Of a stretch of 64,000 bases of DNA, positions 52,475 through 61,725 are shown in pieces. The DNA is from Arion vulgaris (Eukaryota > Mollusca > Gastropoda > Stylommatophora > Arionidae). Each line of letters starts with the position of its first letter. Positions within the stretch are counted from its first letter, which is position 1. The notes beneath the pieces were generated by a model. It saw only the letters and a program-made list of their open reading frames with translations, ran no database searches and was not told where the DNA came from. The position numbers and the translations under genes are program-made. Location of the stretch: NCBI GenBank assembly GCA_020796225.1, contig CM036775.1, positions 2,061,393 through 2,125,392 of the forward strand, written 5' to 3'.

Positions 52475-53095
52475 ACATCATCGTCATCATCAGGTGCCGT
52501 CTCCACATCGAAGGTTGGCTGCAATGAATCTCCAGCATCCTCTGTCTTTCGCTTTGGTGTTGCACACTGCCAGACTGTAACCTGTCCATTTCTTAAAGTT
52601 TCCTCCCACTTATCTCTCGGTCTTCCTCTTGCTCTTCCCCCTTCAACTTTCCCCTCTAGTAAATGTTTTATCATGGTGTCATGCCTTTTATGTGCCCAAA
52701 ATACTTTACTTGTCTGAATTTTATTTCTCTTAATAATTGTTTCTTCATGCCTAGTTTTCCTAAAACTTGTTTATTTGTCTGTTTGTCTGTCCATGAAACT
52801 CTGCCTATTCTTCTATATATCCACATCTCAAATGCATCAATTCTGTCTTCTAACTGCTTGTTCATTGTCCATGTTTCCGAGCCATACATTAATATAGGAT
52901 ATATATAGCATTTGATCATTCTCATTTTTAGCCTGTTTGTGATTTGTTTGGATGTCAGTAACTTTCTCATACTATTGAAATTATCCTTGGTCATTCCTAT
53001 TCTCTTTTAATTTCTGTTATACATCTGCCATCATCTGTTATCATCTGACCAAGATATAAGAAATTATTTACTTGATGTAGTAATTCTCCATTTAT
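52475..53095 (-). mobile_element. LINE L-A2 fragment
   Basis: The minus frame encodes MIKCYIYPILMYGSETWTMN, AFEMWIYRRIGRVSWTDKQT and VKYFGHIKG, then GRARGRPRDKWEETLRNG. The (GAT)n tail at 52480 faces the tail of the preceding LINE. The plus-strand paralogue is at 61330. Confidence 0.82.
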
Positions 53096-53119
53096 TTGTT
53101 ATATAATGAAACATACAAG

Positions 53120-53285
53120 CAGTGGCGACTTGTAATCATTTTTGTTGGTGGAGTCAGACAGAAATTTTTGGAAAAATCATGGTTTCGTTTAGGATATATT
53201 TTAATGTATAAAATAATAAATACATGTTACACTTTATTTTTGGTGGGGTCAGGTCCCACTGGCCCTTAATGACGAGCCGCCACTG
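53120..53285. mobile_element. hAT-like MITE K, copy 4
   Basis: Inverted termini CAGTGGCGACTTGT and ACGAGCCGCCACTG. Perfect 8-bp duplication CATACAAG at 53112-53119 and 53286-53293. It ends about 22 bp inside the intron from the exon 2 donor. Confidence 0.92.
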
Positions 53286-53308
53286 CATACAAGTTATTGA
53301 AATCTTAC

Positions 53309-53678
53309 ATCTTTTATGTTACCAGTGTTCACCAACAGCCTCGCAGGTCTGTCCTTCACAGGTCTAGAGCTATATTTCTCTCGTGGTTTGAAATTCTCAG
53401 CCTTGCATATCTGATCTTTCTGTGCTAGTAAACTTGGTAGCGGCCATGTTAATCTGTTGCCAAGGTTGAATTTCATTACCGACGACGATACTTTGACTAT
53501 ATCCACGCATGCGTAACGAGGGAAGCAGCCATTACTGTCCAAATTAAGTAGAACTCGTTTGTTTCCCATGGTGGTGCTCTCAAGATTCAAGCAGACGTAC
53601 TTTCCAGGATGACCAGATTGAAGAGAGTAAGCTTCTATGTCAAAGATGACGTCAGATAGCATTCCACTTTCAACCCAT
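53309..53678 (-). CDS. ShKT-domain gene, exon 2 (residues 106-229)
   Basis: The 370-nt minus-strand exon lies between the acceptor TGTATCATTCTCAG and the donor GTAAGA (GT at 53308-53307). Its first base joins the AG of exon 1 to make an arginine codon, and it ends in phase 0. A nearer GTAACA donor would put a stop in exon 3, so GTAAGA was chosen. It encodes GMLSDVIFDIEAYSLQSGHP, GKYVCLNLES, NLDSNGCFPRYACVDIVKV and LLAQKDQICKAENF. Four cysteines and alternating hydrophobic residues suggest a beta-rich extracellular domain. I do not recognise the family with certainty. It recalls extracellular DUF704x-type proteins with C-x-F-x4-Y-x-G-x-W motifs (from memory, unchecked). Confidence 0.85.
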
Positions 53679-53684
53679 CTGAGA

Positions 53685-54475
53685 ATGATACAGGAAACAG
53701 GTGATAGAGAAATATCATTAAAACAATGATACAGGAAACAGGTGATAGAGAAATATCATTAAAACAATGATACAGGAAACAGATGATAGAGAAATATCAT
53801 TAAAACAATGATACAGGAAACAGATGATAGAGAAATATCATTAAAACAATGATACAGGAAACAGGTGATAGAGAAATATCAATAAAACAATGATACAGGA
53901 AACAGGTGATAGAGAAATATCATTAAAACAATGATACAGGAAACAGATGATAGAGAAATATCATTAAAACAATGATACAGGAAACAGATGATAGAGAAAT
54001 ATCATTAAAACAATGATACAGGAAACAGGTGATAGAGAAATATCATTAAAACAATGATACAGGAAACAGGTGATAGAGAAATATCATTAAAACAATGATA
54101 CAGGAAACATGTGATAGAGAAATATCATTAAAACAATGATACAGGAAACAGGTGATAGAGAAATAAAACAATGATACAGGAAACAGGTGATAGAGAAATA
54201 TCATTAAAACAATGATACAGGAAACAGGTGATAGAGAAATATCATTAAAACAATGATACAGGAAACAGATGATAGAGAAATATCATTAAAACAATGATAC
54301 AGGAAACATGTGATAGAGAAATATCATTAAAACAATGATACAGGAAACAGGTGATAGAGAAATATCATTAAAACAATGATACAGGAAACAGATGATAGAG
54401 AAATATCATTAAAACAATGATACAGGAAACAGGTGATCGAGAAATATCATTAAAACAATGATACAGGAAACAGAT
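53685..54475. repeat. 41-bp minisatellite, about 19 copies, at the exon 2 acceptor
   Basis: Unit on plus: ATGATACAGGAAACAGGTGA then TAGAGAAATATCATTAAAACA. On minus each unit is a polypyrimidine stretch (TCTCTATCACCTGTTTCCTG). The exon-proximal copy is the real 3' splice-site region, ending in CTCAG instead of TGTTTT. The array begins about 10 bp from exon 2. Confidence 0.93.
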
Positions 54476-54534
54476 GAAATTATCGCGCATAACATTTTAT
54501 TCTAAGCTTTGTGTTTGTTTATATCGTGGTCTCT

Positions 54535-54582
54535 TATAACATACGGCCGGCGGGCTCGTGTACGTATTCTAGGAAATGTGTG
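54535..54582. repeat. R1 end, inverted fragment
   Basis: CATACGGCCGGCGGGCTCG and TATTCTAGGAAAT are the reverse of the end of repeat R1. Confidence 0.6.
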
Positions 54583-54584
54583 TA

Positions 54585-54905
54585 GGTGAGATCAAGTCCT
54601 TCGTCCTATCGGAGACGAACGATAAAATGTAGGTCTCGTGTTCAATTTGAGCACGTAAAAAAGAACTCTTGGCAGTTCAGAATCAAGAAGAACAGGCTGG
54701 AAAGACGCTGCCCAGGTAAAATTCATTAAAAAAGATTGTTAAAATATGTTTACCAAAATATCTTCACCATCTTCAGAATTACATCAGGGAGTCTCGCCGG
54801 TGCTACGAAGTTCGTGCATTGCGGCTGAGATCTTACTGTGTAAGAAATAGATCTGATCCCACATGTTTACTCATCGAAGTGCAATGATGATTGTTTTATC
54901 AATCA
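54585..54905 (+). mobile_element. SINE H, plus-strand copy, head-truncated
   Basis: GGAGACGAACGATAAAATGT, ACAGGCTGGAAAGACGCTGC, then the F/H-type GGTGCTACGAAGTTCGTGCA and an ATCAATCAAG tail. Confidence 0.75.
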
Positions 54906-55084
54906 AGAAATTAACCCCGAGTGGACAAGGATAAAAGTTATTAGAATAAAAACACGTTTAGTGTGGCTCCTGATAAAAAGACGCAAAGTCACGTAGTTTG
55001 GTACTTGGTCCACACAGAGTTAATCAGTCTTCATTATATTTGTCTTTTCATAGCTTATCTGCGCTATAGTTATAAAACACTACA

Positions 55085-55842
55085 GTGGCTATGAAACAAA
55101 TAACGTCTTACTACGTCGTCAATGCAGAAATTCTTGCACTCGTGGATCAGCACTCCCACCGAGGTGATATCATTATCTACACCGATGGCTCTGTCAAGCG
55201 TGGCACCAGATCATCGTGGGCTTACTCAGCACAACGAAACGGTCGCACACTTCATGAGGACTGCGGGCTTTCGAGACAACGACATCGAGCATGACTATGG
55301 AGATCACCGCTGCCTCCAGGGCTCTGTCATGGGTGGCTGAGCAACAGGTTACCCATACGATCATCATATCAGACTCGATGAGTATGCTTCAACTGATTGC
55401 ATCTGGAAGTATGCGGGTGGAATGGATGAACAGCATTCGGAGATCACATCTCAAGAAAATGACTTGGCTGTACACGCCTGGACATGCTGGAGTGCGGGGT
55501 AACGAGCGTGCTGACTTCTTGGAAACAGTGCCCTGACTCAAGTGGGCAGAAGCATGGACAGAGCCGATATCATCAATGCGGTACGCTCTCAATTGTGTGA
55601 CATGGGCGGGTCTCAGACAGTGGAACGAGTTCGAGAATTAGGTGTTAAGTTTGGACATGCCAGACAGTGTCGTCTTCGTGGTAGAGAGAGAAGATATAGT
55701 AATCAACTTCTCATGGGTACTGTGAGCAAATGGACTTTGGGATGGCTGCTGCAGCGGAGGACAGAGCACGAATGGGAATGCCCAATGTGCCATGACGTCG
55801 ATCGCATAACATAACATAACATAACATAACATAACATAACGT
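55085..55842 (+). mobile_element. LINE L-N: RNase H domain, CPMC tail and (CATAA)n end
   Basis: Three adjacent frames read as one protein: DIIIYTDGSVKRGT (first catalytic D), MEITAASRALSWV (E), IIISDSMSMLQLI (D) and TPGHAGVRGNERAD (H and last D), then DRADIINAVRSQLCD and EWECPMCHDVDRIT. The RNase H catalytic set is complete apart from frameshifts near 55290 and 55535. The 3' end is a pure CATAA run at 55801-55842. Confidence 0.85.
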
Positions 55843-55844
55843 CT

Positions 55845-56005
55845 TACTGATGGATACCATCATACTATGACATACCAGCAAACAAGAGAGCAGACAGATT
55901 AGCTAAGGAGGGAGCAACACAGAAATACAAGAATCAAATAATCACTTTCCAGGAAAAGAAAACGCTCATCAAAGTCATTAGAAGAAGATGGCCAAGAAAG
56001 AGATA
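55845..56005 (+). mobile_element. Second LINE RNase H C-terminal fragment
   Basis: Encodes WIPSYYDIPANKRADRLAKE, GATQKYKN and FQEKKTLIKVIRRR, related to 43565-43720. It is truncated on both sides. Confidence 0.75.
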
Positions 56006-58090
56006 ATGAAAATTACTAAAGATATAGAAAGCAAGTTGTATCAATCCTAACATATGTCAGTGAGAGTTGTTGTATCAATCCTAACATATGTCAGTGAGAG
56101 TTGTTGTATCAATCCTAACATATGTCAGTGAGAGTTGTTGTATCAATCCTAACATATGTCAGTGAGAGTTGTTGTATCAATCCTAACATATGTCAGTGAG
56201 AGTTGTTGTATCAATCCTAACATATGCCAGTGAGAGTTGTTGTATCAATCCTAACATATGCCAGTGAGAGTTGTTGTATCAATCCTAACATATGCCAGTG
56301 AGAGTTGTTGTATCAATCCTAACATATGCCAGTGAGAGTTGTTGTATCAATCCTAACATATGTCAGTGAGAGTTGCTGTATCAATCCTAACATATGTCAG
56401 TGAGAGTTGTTGTATCAATCCTAACATATGCCAGTGAGAGTTGTTGTATCAATCCTAACATATGCCAGTGAGAGTTGTTGTATCAATCCTAACATATGTC
56501 AGTGAGAGTTGCTGTATCAATCCTAACATATGTCAGTGAGAGTTGTTGTATCAATCCTAACATATGCCAGTGAGAGTTGCTGTATCAATCCTAACATATG
56601 TCAGCGAGAGTTGCTGTATCAATCCTAACATATGCCAGTGAGAGTTGTTGTATCAATCCTAACATATGCCAGCGAGAGTTGTTGTATCAATCCTAACATA
56701 TGCCAGTGAGAGTTGTTGTATCAATCCTAACATATGCCAGTGAGAGTTGTTGTATCAATCCTAACATATGCCAGTGAGAGTTGTTGTATCAATCCTAACA
56801 TATGCCAGCGAGAGTTGTTGTATCAATCCTAACATATGCCAGCGAGAGTTGTATCAATCCTAACATATGCCAGCGAGAGTTGTTGTATCAATCCTAACAT
56901 ATGTCAGTGAGAGTTGTTGTATCAATCCTAACATATGTCAGTGAGAGTTGTTGTATCAATCCTAACATATGTCAGCGAGAGTTGTAGTATCAATCCTAAC
57001 ATATGTCAGTGAGAGTTGTTGTATCAATCCTAACATATGTCAGTGAGAGTTGTTGTATCAATCCTAACATATGCCAGCGAGAGTTGTTGTATCAATCCTG
57101 ACATATGTCAGGAGAGTTGTTGATCAATCCTAACATATGTCAGTGAGAGTTGTTGTATCAATCCTAACATATGTCAGTGAGAGTTGTTGTATCAATCCTA
57201 ACATATGTCAGCGAGAGTTGCTGTATCAATCCTAACATATGTCAGCGAGAGTTGTAGTATCAATCCTAACATATGTCAGTGAGAGTTGTTGTATCAATCC
57301 TAACATATGTCAGTGAGAGTTGTTGTATCAATCCTAACATATGCCAGCGAGAGTTGTTGTATCAATCCTAACATATGCCAGCGAGAGTTGTTGTATCAAT
57401 CCTAACATATGTCAGTGAGAGTTGTTGTATCAATCCTAACATATGTCAGTGAGAGTTGTTGTATCAATCCTAACATATGTCAGCGAGAGTTGTTGTATCA
57501 ATCCTAACATATGTCAGCGAGAGTTGTTGTATCAATCCTAACATATGTCAGCGAGAGTTGTTGTATCAATCCTAACATATGTCAGCGAGAGTTGTTGTAT
57601 CAATCCTAACATATGTCAGTGAGAGTTGTTGTATCAATCCTAACATATGTCAGTGAGAGTTGGAAAATGACTAAAGATATAGAAAGCAAGTTGAATGCAT
57701 TTGAAAATAGATGTCTGCGAAAAATAATGAATATAAAATGAAACGAATTCAGAAGTGATGAAATCAGAGAAATGTCTGGTCAACCACTAGTGACAACTGT
57801 TATAAGAAAGAGAAGATGGAGATATGTTGGATACACCTTGAGGAGAAATGATCAACGAATATCAAAGTAGTCATTGAAGTGGGACGCAAAGGGTTCAAGA
57901 AAGAGAGGTCGACCTAAGGAGACCCTGAAACGAACTTTGCTGACAGAGGCAAGAAATATCGGTCTCAGTTCCATGGAGGAGATTGAGCGAGTTGCCCAGG
58001 ATAGAGCGGTATGGAGTAATTACTTGCAGGCCCTATGTAACGTATAACGGTACAAGAGAAATAATTTTATTATTATTATTATTATTATTA
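56006..58090 (+). mobile_element. LINE L-M C-terminus hosting a 34-bp array
   Basis: Starts with ACTAAAGATATAGAAAGCAA. The array follows, and that segment then recurs at 57669 and continues into coding sequence: MTKDIESKLNAFENRCLRKI, RRWRYVGYTLRRNDQRI, GSRKRGRPKETLKRTLL and EEIERVAQDRAVW. It ends in (ATT)n at 58065-58090. Confidence 0.85.
56037..57661. repeat. 34-bp minisatellite, about 48 copies, seeded in LINE L-M
   Basis: Unit TTGTATCAATCCTAACATAT then GTCAGTGAGAGTTG. GTC/GCC and GTG/GCG variants form patches, and a few units are shortened (56847, 57105). The parent segment is single copy at about 10885-10920 on the minus strand, where it encodes an RT region (SILTYASESW-like). Confidence 0.95.
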
Positions 58091-58124
58091 AACAGACAAT
58101 TACCACTATCTTAGAAAGATCAAG

Positions 58125-59530
58125 CAGCTAATATTGTTTCGACTCAGAATTGGACATAACAGACTGCAGACACTTACACAGAACTGGACACAACAGACTG
58201 CAGACACTTACACAGAACTGGACATAACAGACTGCAGACACTTACACAGAACTGGACATAACAGACTGAACAGACACTTACACAGAACTGGGCATAACAG
58301 ACTGAATAGACACACAGAACTGGACATAACAGACTGAACAGACACAGAGAACTGGACATAACAGACTGAACAGACACTTACACAGAACTGGACATAACAG
58401 ACTGAACAGACACCTACACAGAACTGTGCATAACAGACTGAATAGACACACATAACTGGACATAACAGACTGAATAGACACACAGAACTGGACATAACAG
58501 ACTGAACAGACACACAGAACTGGACATAACATACTGAATAGACACACAGAACTGGACATAACAGACTGAACAGACACACAGAACTGGACATAACAGACTG
58601 AACAGACACACAGAACTGGACATAACAGACTGAATAGACACACAGAACTGGACATAACAGACTGAACAGACACAGAGAACTGGACATAACAGACTGAACA
58701 GACACTTACACAGAACTGGACATAACAGACTGAACAGACACCTACACAGAACTGTGCATAACAGACTGAATAGACACACATAACTGGACATAACAGACTG
58801 AATAGACACACAGAACTGGACATAACAGACTGAACAGACACACAGAACTGGACATAACAGACTGAATAGACACACAGAACTGGACATAACAGACTGAACA
58901 GACACACAGAACTGGACATAACAGACTGAATAGACACACAGAACTGGACATAACAGACTGAACAGACACACAGAACTGGACATAACAGACTGAATAGACA
59001 CACAGAACTGGACATAACAGACTGAACAGACACAGAGAACTGGACATAACAGACTGAACAGACACTTACACAGAACTGGACATAACAGACTGAACAGACA
59101 CACAGAACTGGACATAACAGACTGAACAGACACACAGAACTGGACATAACAGACTGAATAGACACACAGAACTGGACATAACAGACTGAACAGACACACA
59201 GAACTGGACATAACAGACTGAATAGACACACAGAACTGGACATAACAGACTGAACAGACACACAGAACTGGACATAACAGACTGAATAGACACACAGAAC
59301 TGGACATAACAGACTGAACAGAAAGTTACACAGACTAAAACTAGTTCCATCACCCACATGTGCATGTGAACAGACAGCACAGACAGTGAACACTTCCTGC
59401 AAGAATGTCACCTGATGAATCAACTCCGGAAAGAACACTGGTCAACAGAGACAGACATCAACACAAAGCTGCTTGAAAGCCTTGATGAACTAACAAATAC
59501 AACAACATACATTTAGAGAACTGGACTCAT
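58125..59530 (+). mobile_element. LINE RNase H C-terminus hosting a 32/36-bp array
   Basis: Enters with FRLRIGHNRL at 58134 and leaves at 59320 with RLNRKLHRLKLVPSPTCAC, followed in another frame by SEHFLQECHLMNQLRKEHWS and TKLLESLDEL with a stop. Between them the RIGHNRLNRH coding segment is amplified. Undisturbed paralogues are at 34110, 43790 and 50190. Confidence 0.88.
58140..59325. repeat. 32/36-bp minisatellite, about 35 copies
   Basis: Core GAACTGGACATAACAGACTG then AACAGACAC, with or without CTTA. The 36-bp form preserves the LINE frame and the 32-bp form breaks it. Blocks of mixed long and short units recur (for example 58320-58680 and 58680-59045). The minus strand stays open for 386 codons by chance of composition. 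Confidence 0.95.
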
Positions 59531-59575
59531 TGTGTAGACATTGAACATCAGAGAATGAGAAGAAGAAAGTCTTAC

Positions 59576-59892
59576 CTTCCTCTGTACTGTTCATCAAATG
59601 TACACATTCCTATCTGATTCTCAGATAAGCACAGACCACACGTATGTGCACAATGTTTTTTATACTGCATATTACAGTAATGACTCATCTCTGGACATAG
59701 TTCCAACTCATCAGCGCAGGTGCTGGAGAATATTCTATTGCTTAGTTCCAAACGTAAGTAATTCTGTGACACTTCTGAAGAAGGTATGGTTGAGGTGTCA
59801 CATATCACCTTCAGCCACAGGTAAGCGCTTTTGATGTTGTTCAGTGGATCGGAGGTCCGTAAACAGAACCATCTGGTGAGTACTTCTGCATG
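59576..59892 (-). CDS. ShKT-domain gene, first visible exon (residues 1-106)
   Basis: First visible exon of a minus-strand gene that continues at 53678, 51447, 49763 and 47477. It starts after the acceptor TTGTGTATCATTCCTAG in phase 0 (an in-frame stop lies just upstream, so this is a splice boundary) and ends before the donor GTAAGA with two bases left over. Joined exons give 488 codons without a stop. The six cysteines at residues 59, 66, 73, 81, 85 and 88, in CADELELC, HYCNMQYKKHC and TCGLC, match the spacing of an ShKT domain. Such domains occur in many secreted animal proteins as well as in toxins, and nothing marks this one as a toxin. CTFDEQYRGR follows at residue 97. The upstream exons and any signal peptide lie outside what I can see. 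Confidence 0.85.
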
Positions 59893-59974
59893 CTAGGAAT
59901 GATACACAACTTAACATTAAATATAAATAACTGTTTGTTGTATCATCTATTTTATTTATAGAAACATAACGATT

Positions 59975-60370
59975 CATTATCATCATCATCAAGTTGCTTG
60001 TCCCTTCCAGAACTTGGCTCCCATGACAGCAGTCCTGAAAAACTCTATTCTGTGCAAGTTGACCGGCATCAGCAGCAATCATTCTTAGATCATCAATGAC
60101 ATCTTGCACCCATCGTCTTCTAGATCTTCCTCTCCTTCTGTGCAAGTTGGCCGGCGTCAGCAGCAGTCATTCTCAGATCGTCAATGACATCTTGCACCCA
60201 TCGTTTTCTAGATCTTCCTCTCATCGTCTTCTAGATCTTCCTCTCATCGTCTTCTAGATCTTCCTCTCATCGTCTTCTAGATCTTCCTCTCATCGTCTTC
60301 TAGATCTTCCTCTCATCGTCTTCTAGATCTTCCTCTCATCGTCTTCTAGATCTTCCTCTCATTCTTCTTC
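59975..60370 (-). mobile_element. LINE L-A relative with internal duplication and array
   Basis: Inverted 3' end like 27930-28075 (RRWVQDVIDDLRMIAADAGQ on minus) with (GAT)n at 59980. A segment of about 90 bp is duplicated (60055-60130 and 60140-60210). Then a 23-bp unit from the GRSRRRW-coding segment is repeated to 60362. Confidence 0.8.
60200..60362. repeat. 23-bp minisatellite, 7 copies, seeded in a LINE
   Basis: Unit TCATCGTCTTCTAGATCTTC plus CTC, nearly invariant. Confidence 0.93.
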
Positions 60371-60589
60371 CAGGTATCATAACGAGTACATTGTTTAAAT
60401 TAACCCATTCACCCTTCCAAGCTAATATAACGGCTCACAATATTTTGTAAGACGTCACATAGCATGTATACTGGCTAATTTAGTATATAACCCAAAAAAA
60501 AAAGAAATACGGAGTGAAAATGTTAAATACATATTTTACTTGATTCTAGTATTGGGTGGATGACGTTAAGGGCACGAGAATCAAGCGTG
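60371..60589. other. No recognised feature
   Basis: AT-rich sequence with a poly-A run at 60491. No upstream exon of the ShKT gene was found here. Confidence 0.4.
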
Positions 60590-61080
60590 GCATGTCGTGG
60601 ATGGCCCAGGCTGAGAGAACAATTGGCCAGGTGACTACGGTTGCGACCAAAAGGGGAAGACTGGATCCCAACAGATGGTAGCATGACCAACTATCTCAAC
60701 GTTATCATTCCTCTTGGAAGAGAATGTAGAGATTGGGGCAACATGAAGGCTGATCTCGCAGTTAAGCAGCTGATAGAAGATAATGCAAGGGATGATGATG
60801 TTGTTGTATATACCGATGGGTCGGTTCAACGTGGTGAGAAATCCGGCTGGGGTTTCTTGGCTAATGCGCATGGTAGGGTTGTTGCAGAGCGAAGTGGGGC
60901 ATACAGGACAACTACTTCTAGTATGAGGATGGAGGTTGAGGCCGTTACTGCTGCCCTCCATTGAATTTCTGGGACTTCATTTACTGGGGCAGTTGTTGTA
61001 TCTGACTATCAGTCGATGCTTCACAAGATCCAGAAGGGCAGGTTTCGGTATGAGTGGATTTCGTCTATAGAAATTGATAG
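60590..61080 (+). mobile_element. LINE RNase H fragment
   Basis: Encodes RECRDWGNMKADLAVKQLIE, VVVYTDGSVQRGEKSGWGF and SMRMEVEAVTAALH with a stop, then VVVSDYQSMLHKI. First D, E and second D of RNase H are present. The H/D end is missing. Confidence 0.8.
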
Positions 61081-61329
61081 CAGTATATAAACCTCCAGAG
61101 GCTTACGTGGATATACTTTCTATCGGTCTGTCTGTACATGTGTCTGTCGGTCTGTGTCTCCATATTTATGTCCGCCTGTCTGTCTAACGATCATCTCATA
61201 GCTGACATATAAAACATTCACAAATGATCCCCATTACTATGGGTCTTCTATCCTTCTACCCATGGTATCCCCCTGCCAGTCCACAATCTTTCAACTTTCT
61301 TACTGTCTGTCCTACTACTGTTGTTACTA
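61081..61329. other. No recognised feature
   Basis: A GTCTGTCTG-rich patch lies at 61120-61190. No coding signal. Confidence 0.4.
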
Positions 61330-61725
61330 CTGGTTAGAAGACAGAATTGATGCATTTGAGATGTGGATATATAGAAGAATAAGCAGAGTTTCATGGACAG
61401 AAAAACAGACAAATAAACAAGTTTTAGGAAAACTAGGCATGAAGAAACAATTATTAAGAGAAATAAAATTCAGACAAGTAAAGTATTTTGGGCACATAAA
61501 AAGGCATGACACCATGATAAAACATTTACTAGAGGGGAAAGTTGAGGGAGAAGAGCAAGAGGAAGACCGAGAGATAAGTGGGAGGAAACTTTAAGAAATG
61601 GACAGGTTACAGTCTGGCAGTGTGCAACACCAAGGCGAAAGACAGAGGATGCTGGAGATTCATTGCAGCCAACCTTCGATGTGGAGACGGCACCTGATGA
61701 TGATGATGACTGTCTGTCCATCGGA
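61330..61725 (+). mobile_element. LINE L-A2 C-terminus leading into the 17-bp array
   Basis: Encodes AFEMWIYRRISRVSWTEKQT, VKYFGHIKRHDTMIKHLLEG and, in another frame, QPTFDVETAPDDDDD. The (GATGAT)n tail at 61696-61708 is followed within 20 bp by the array. Confidence 0.85.

Noticed and set aside
58278..59438. 386-codon cysteine-rich minus-strand frame
   Set aside because: It is the complement of the 32/36-bp array inside a plus-strand LINE. The cysteines follow from the unit sequence.
59576..59892. ShK-type toxin gene
   Set aside because: The six-cysteine motif is shared with many secreted non-toxin proteins. Here it sits in a larger multi-exon protein, so a toxin call is not supported.
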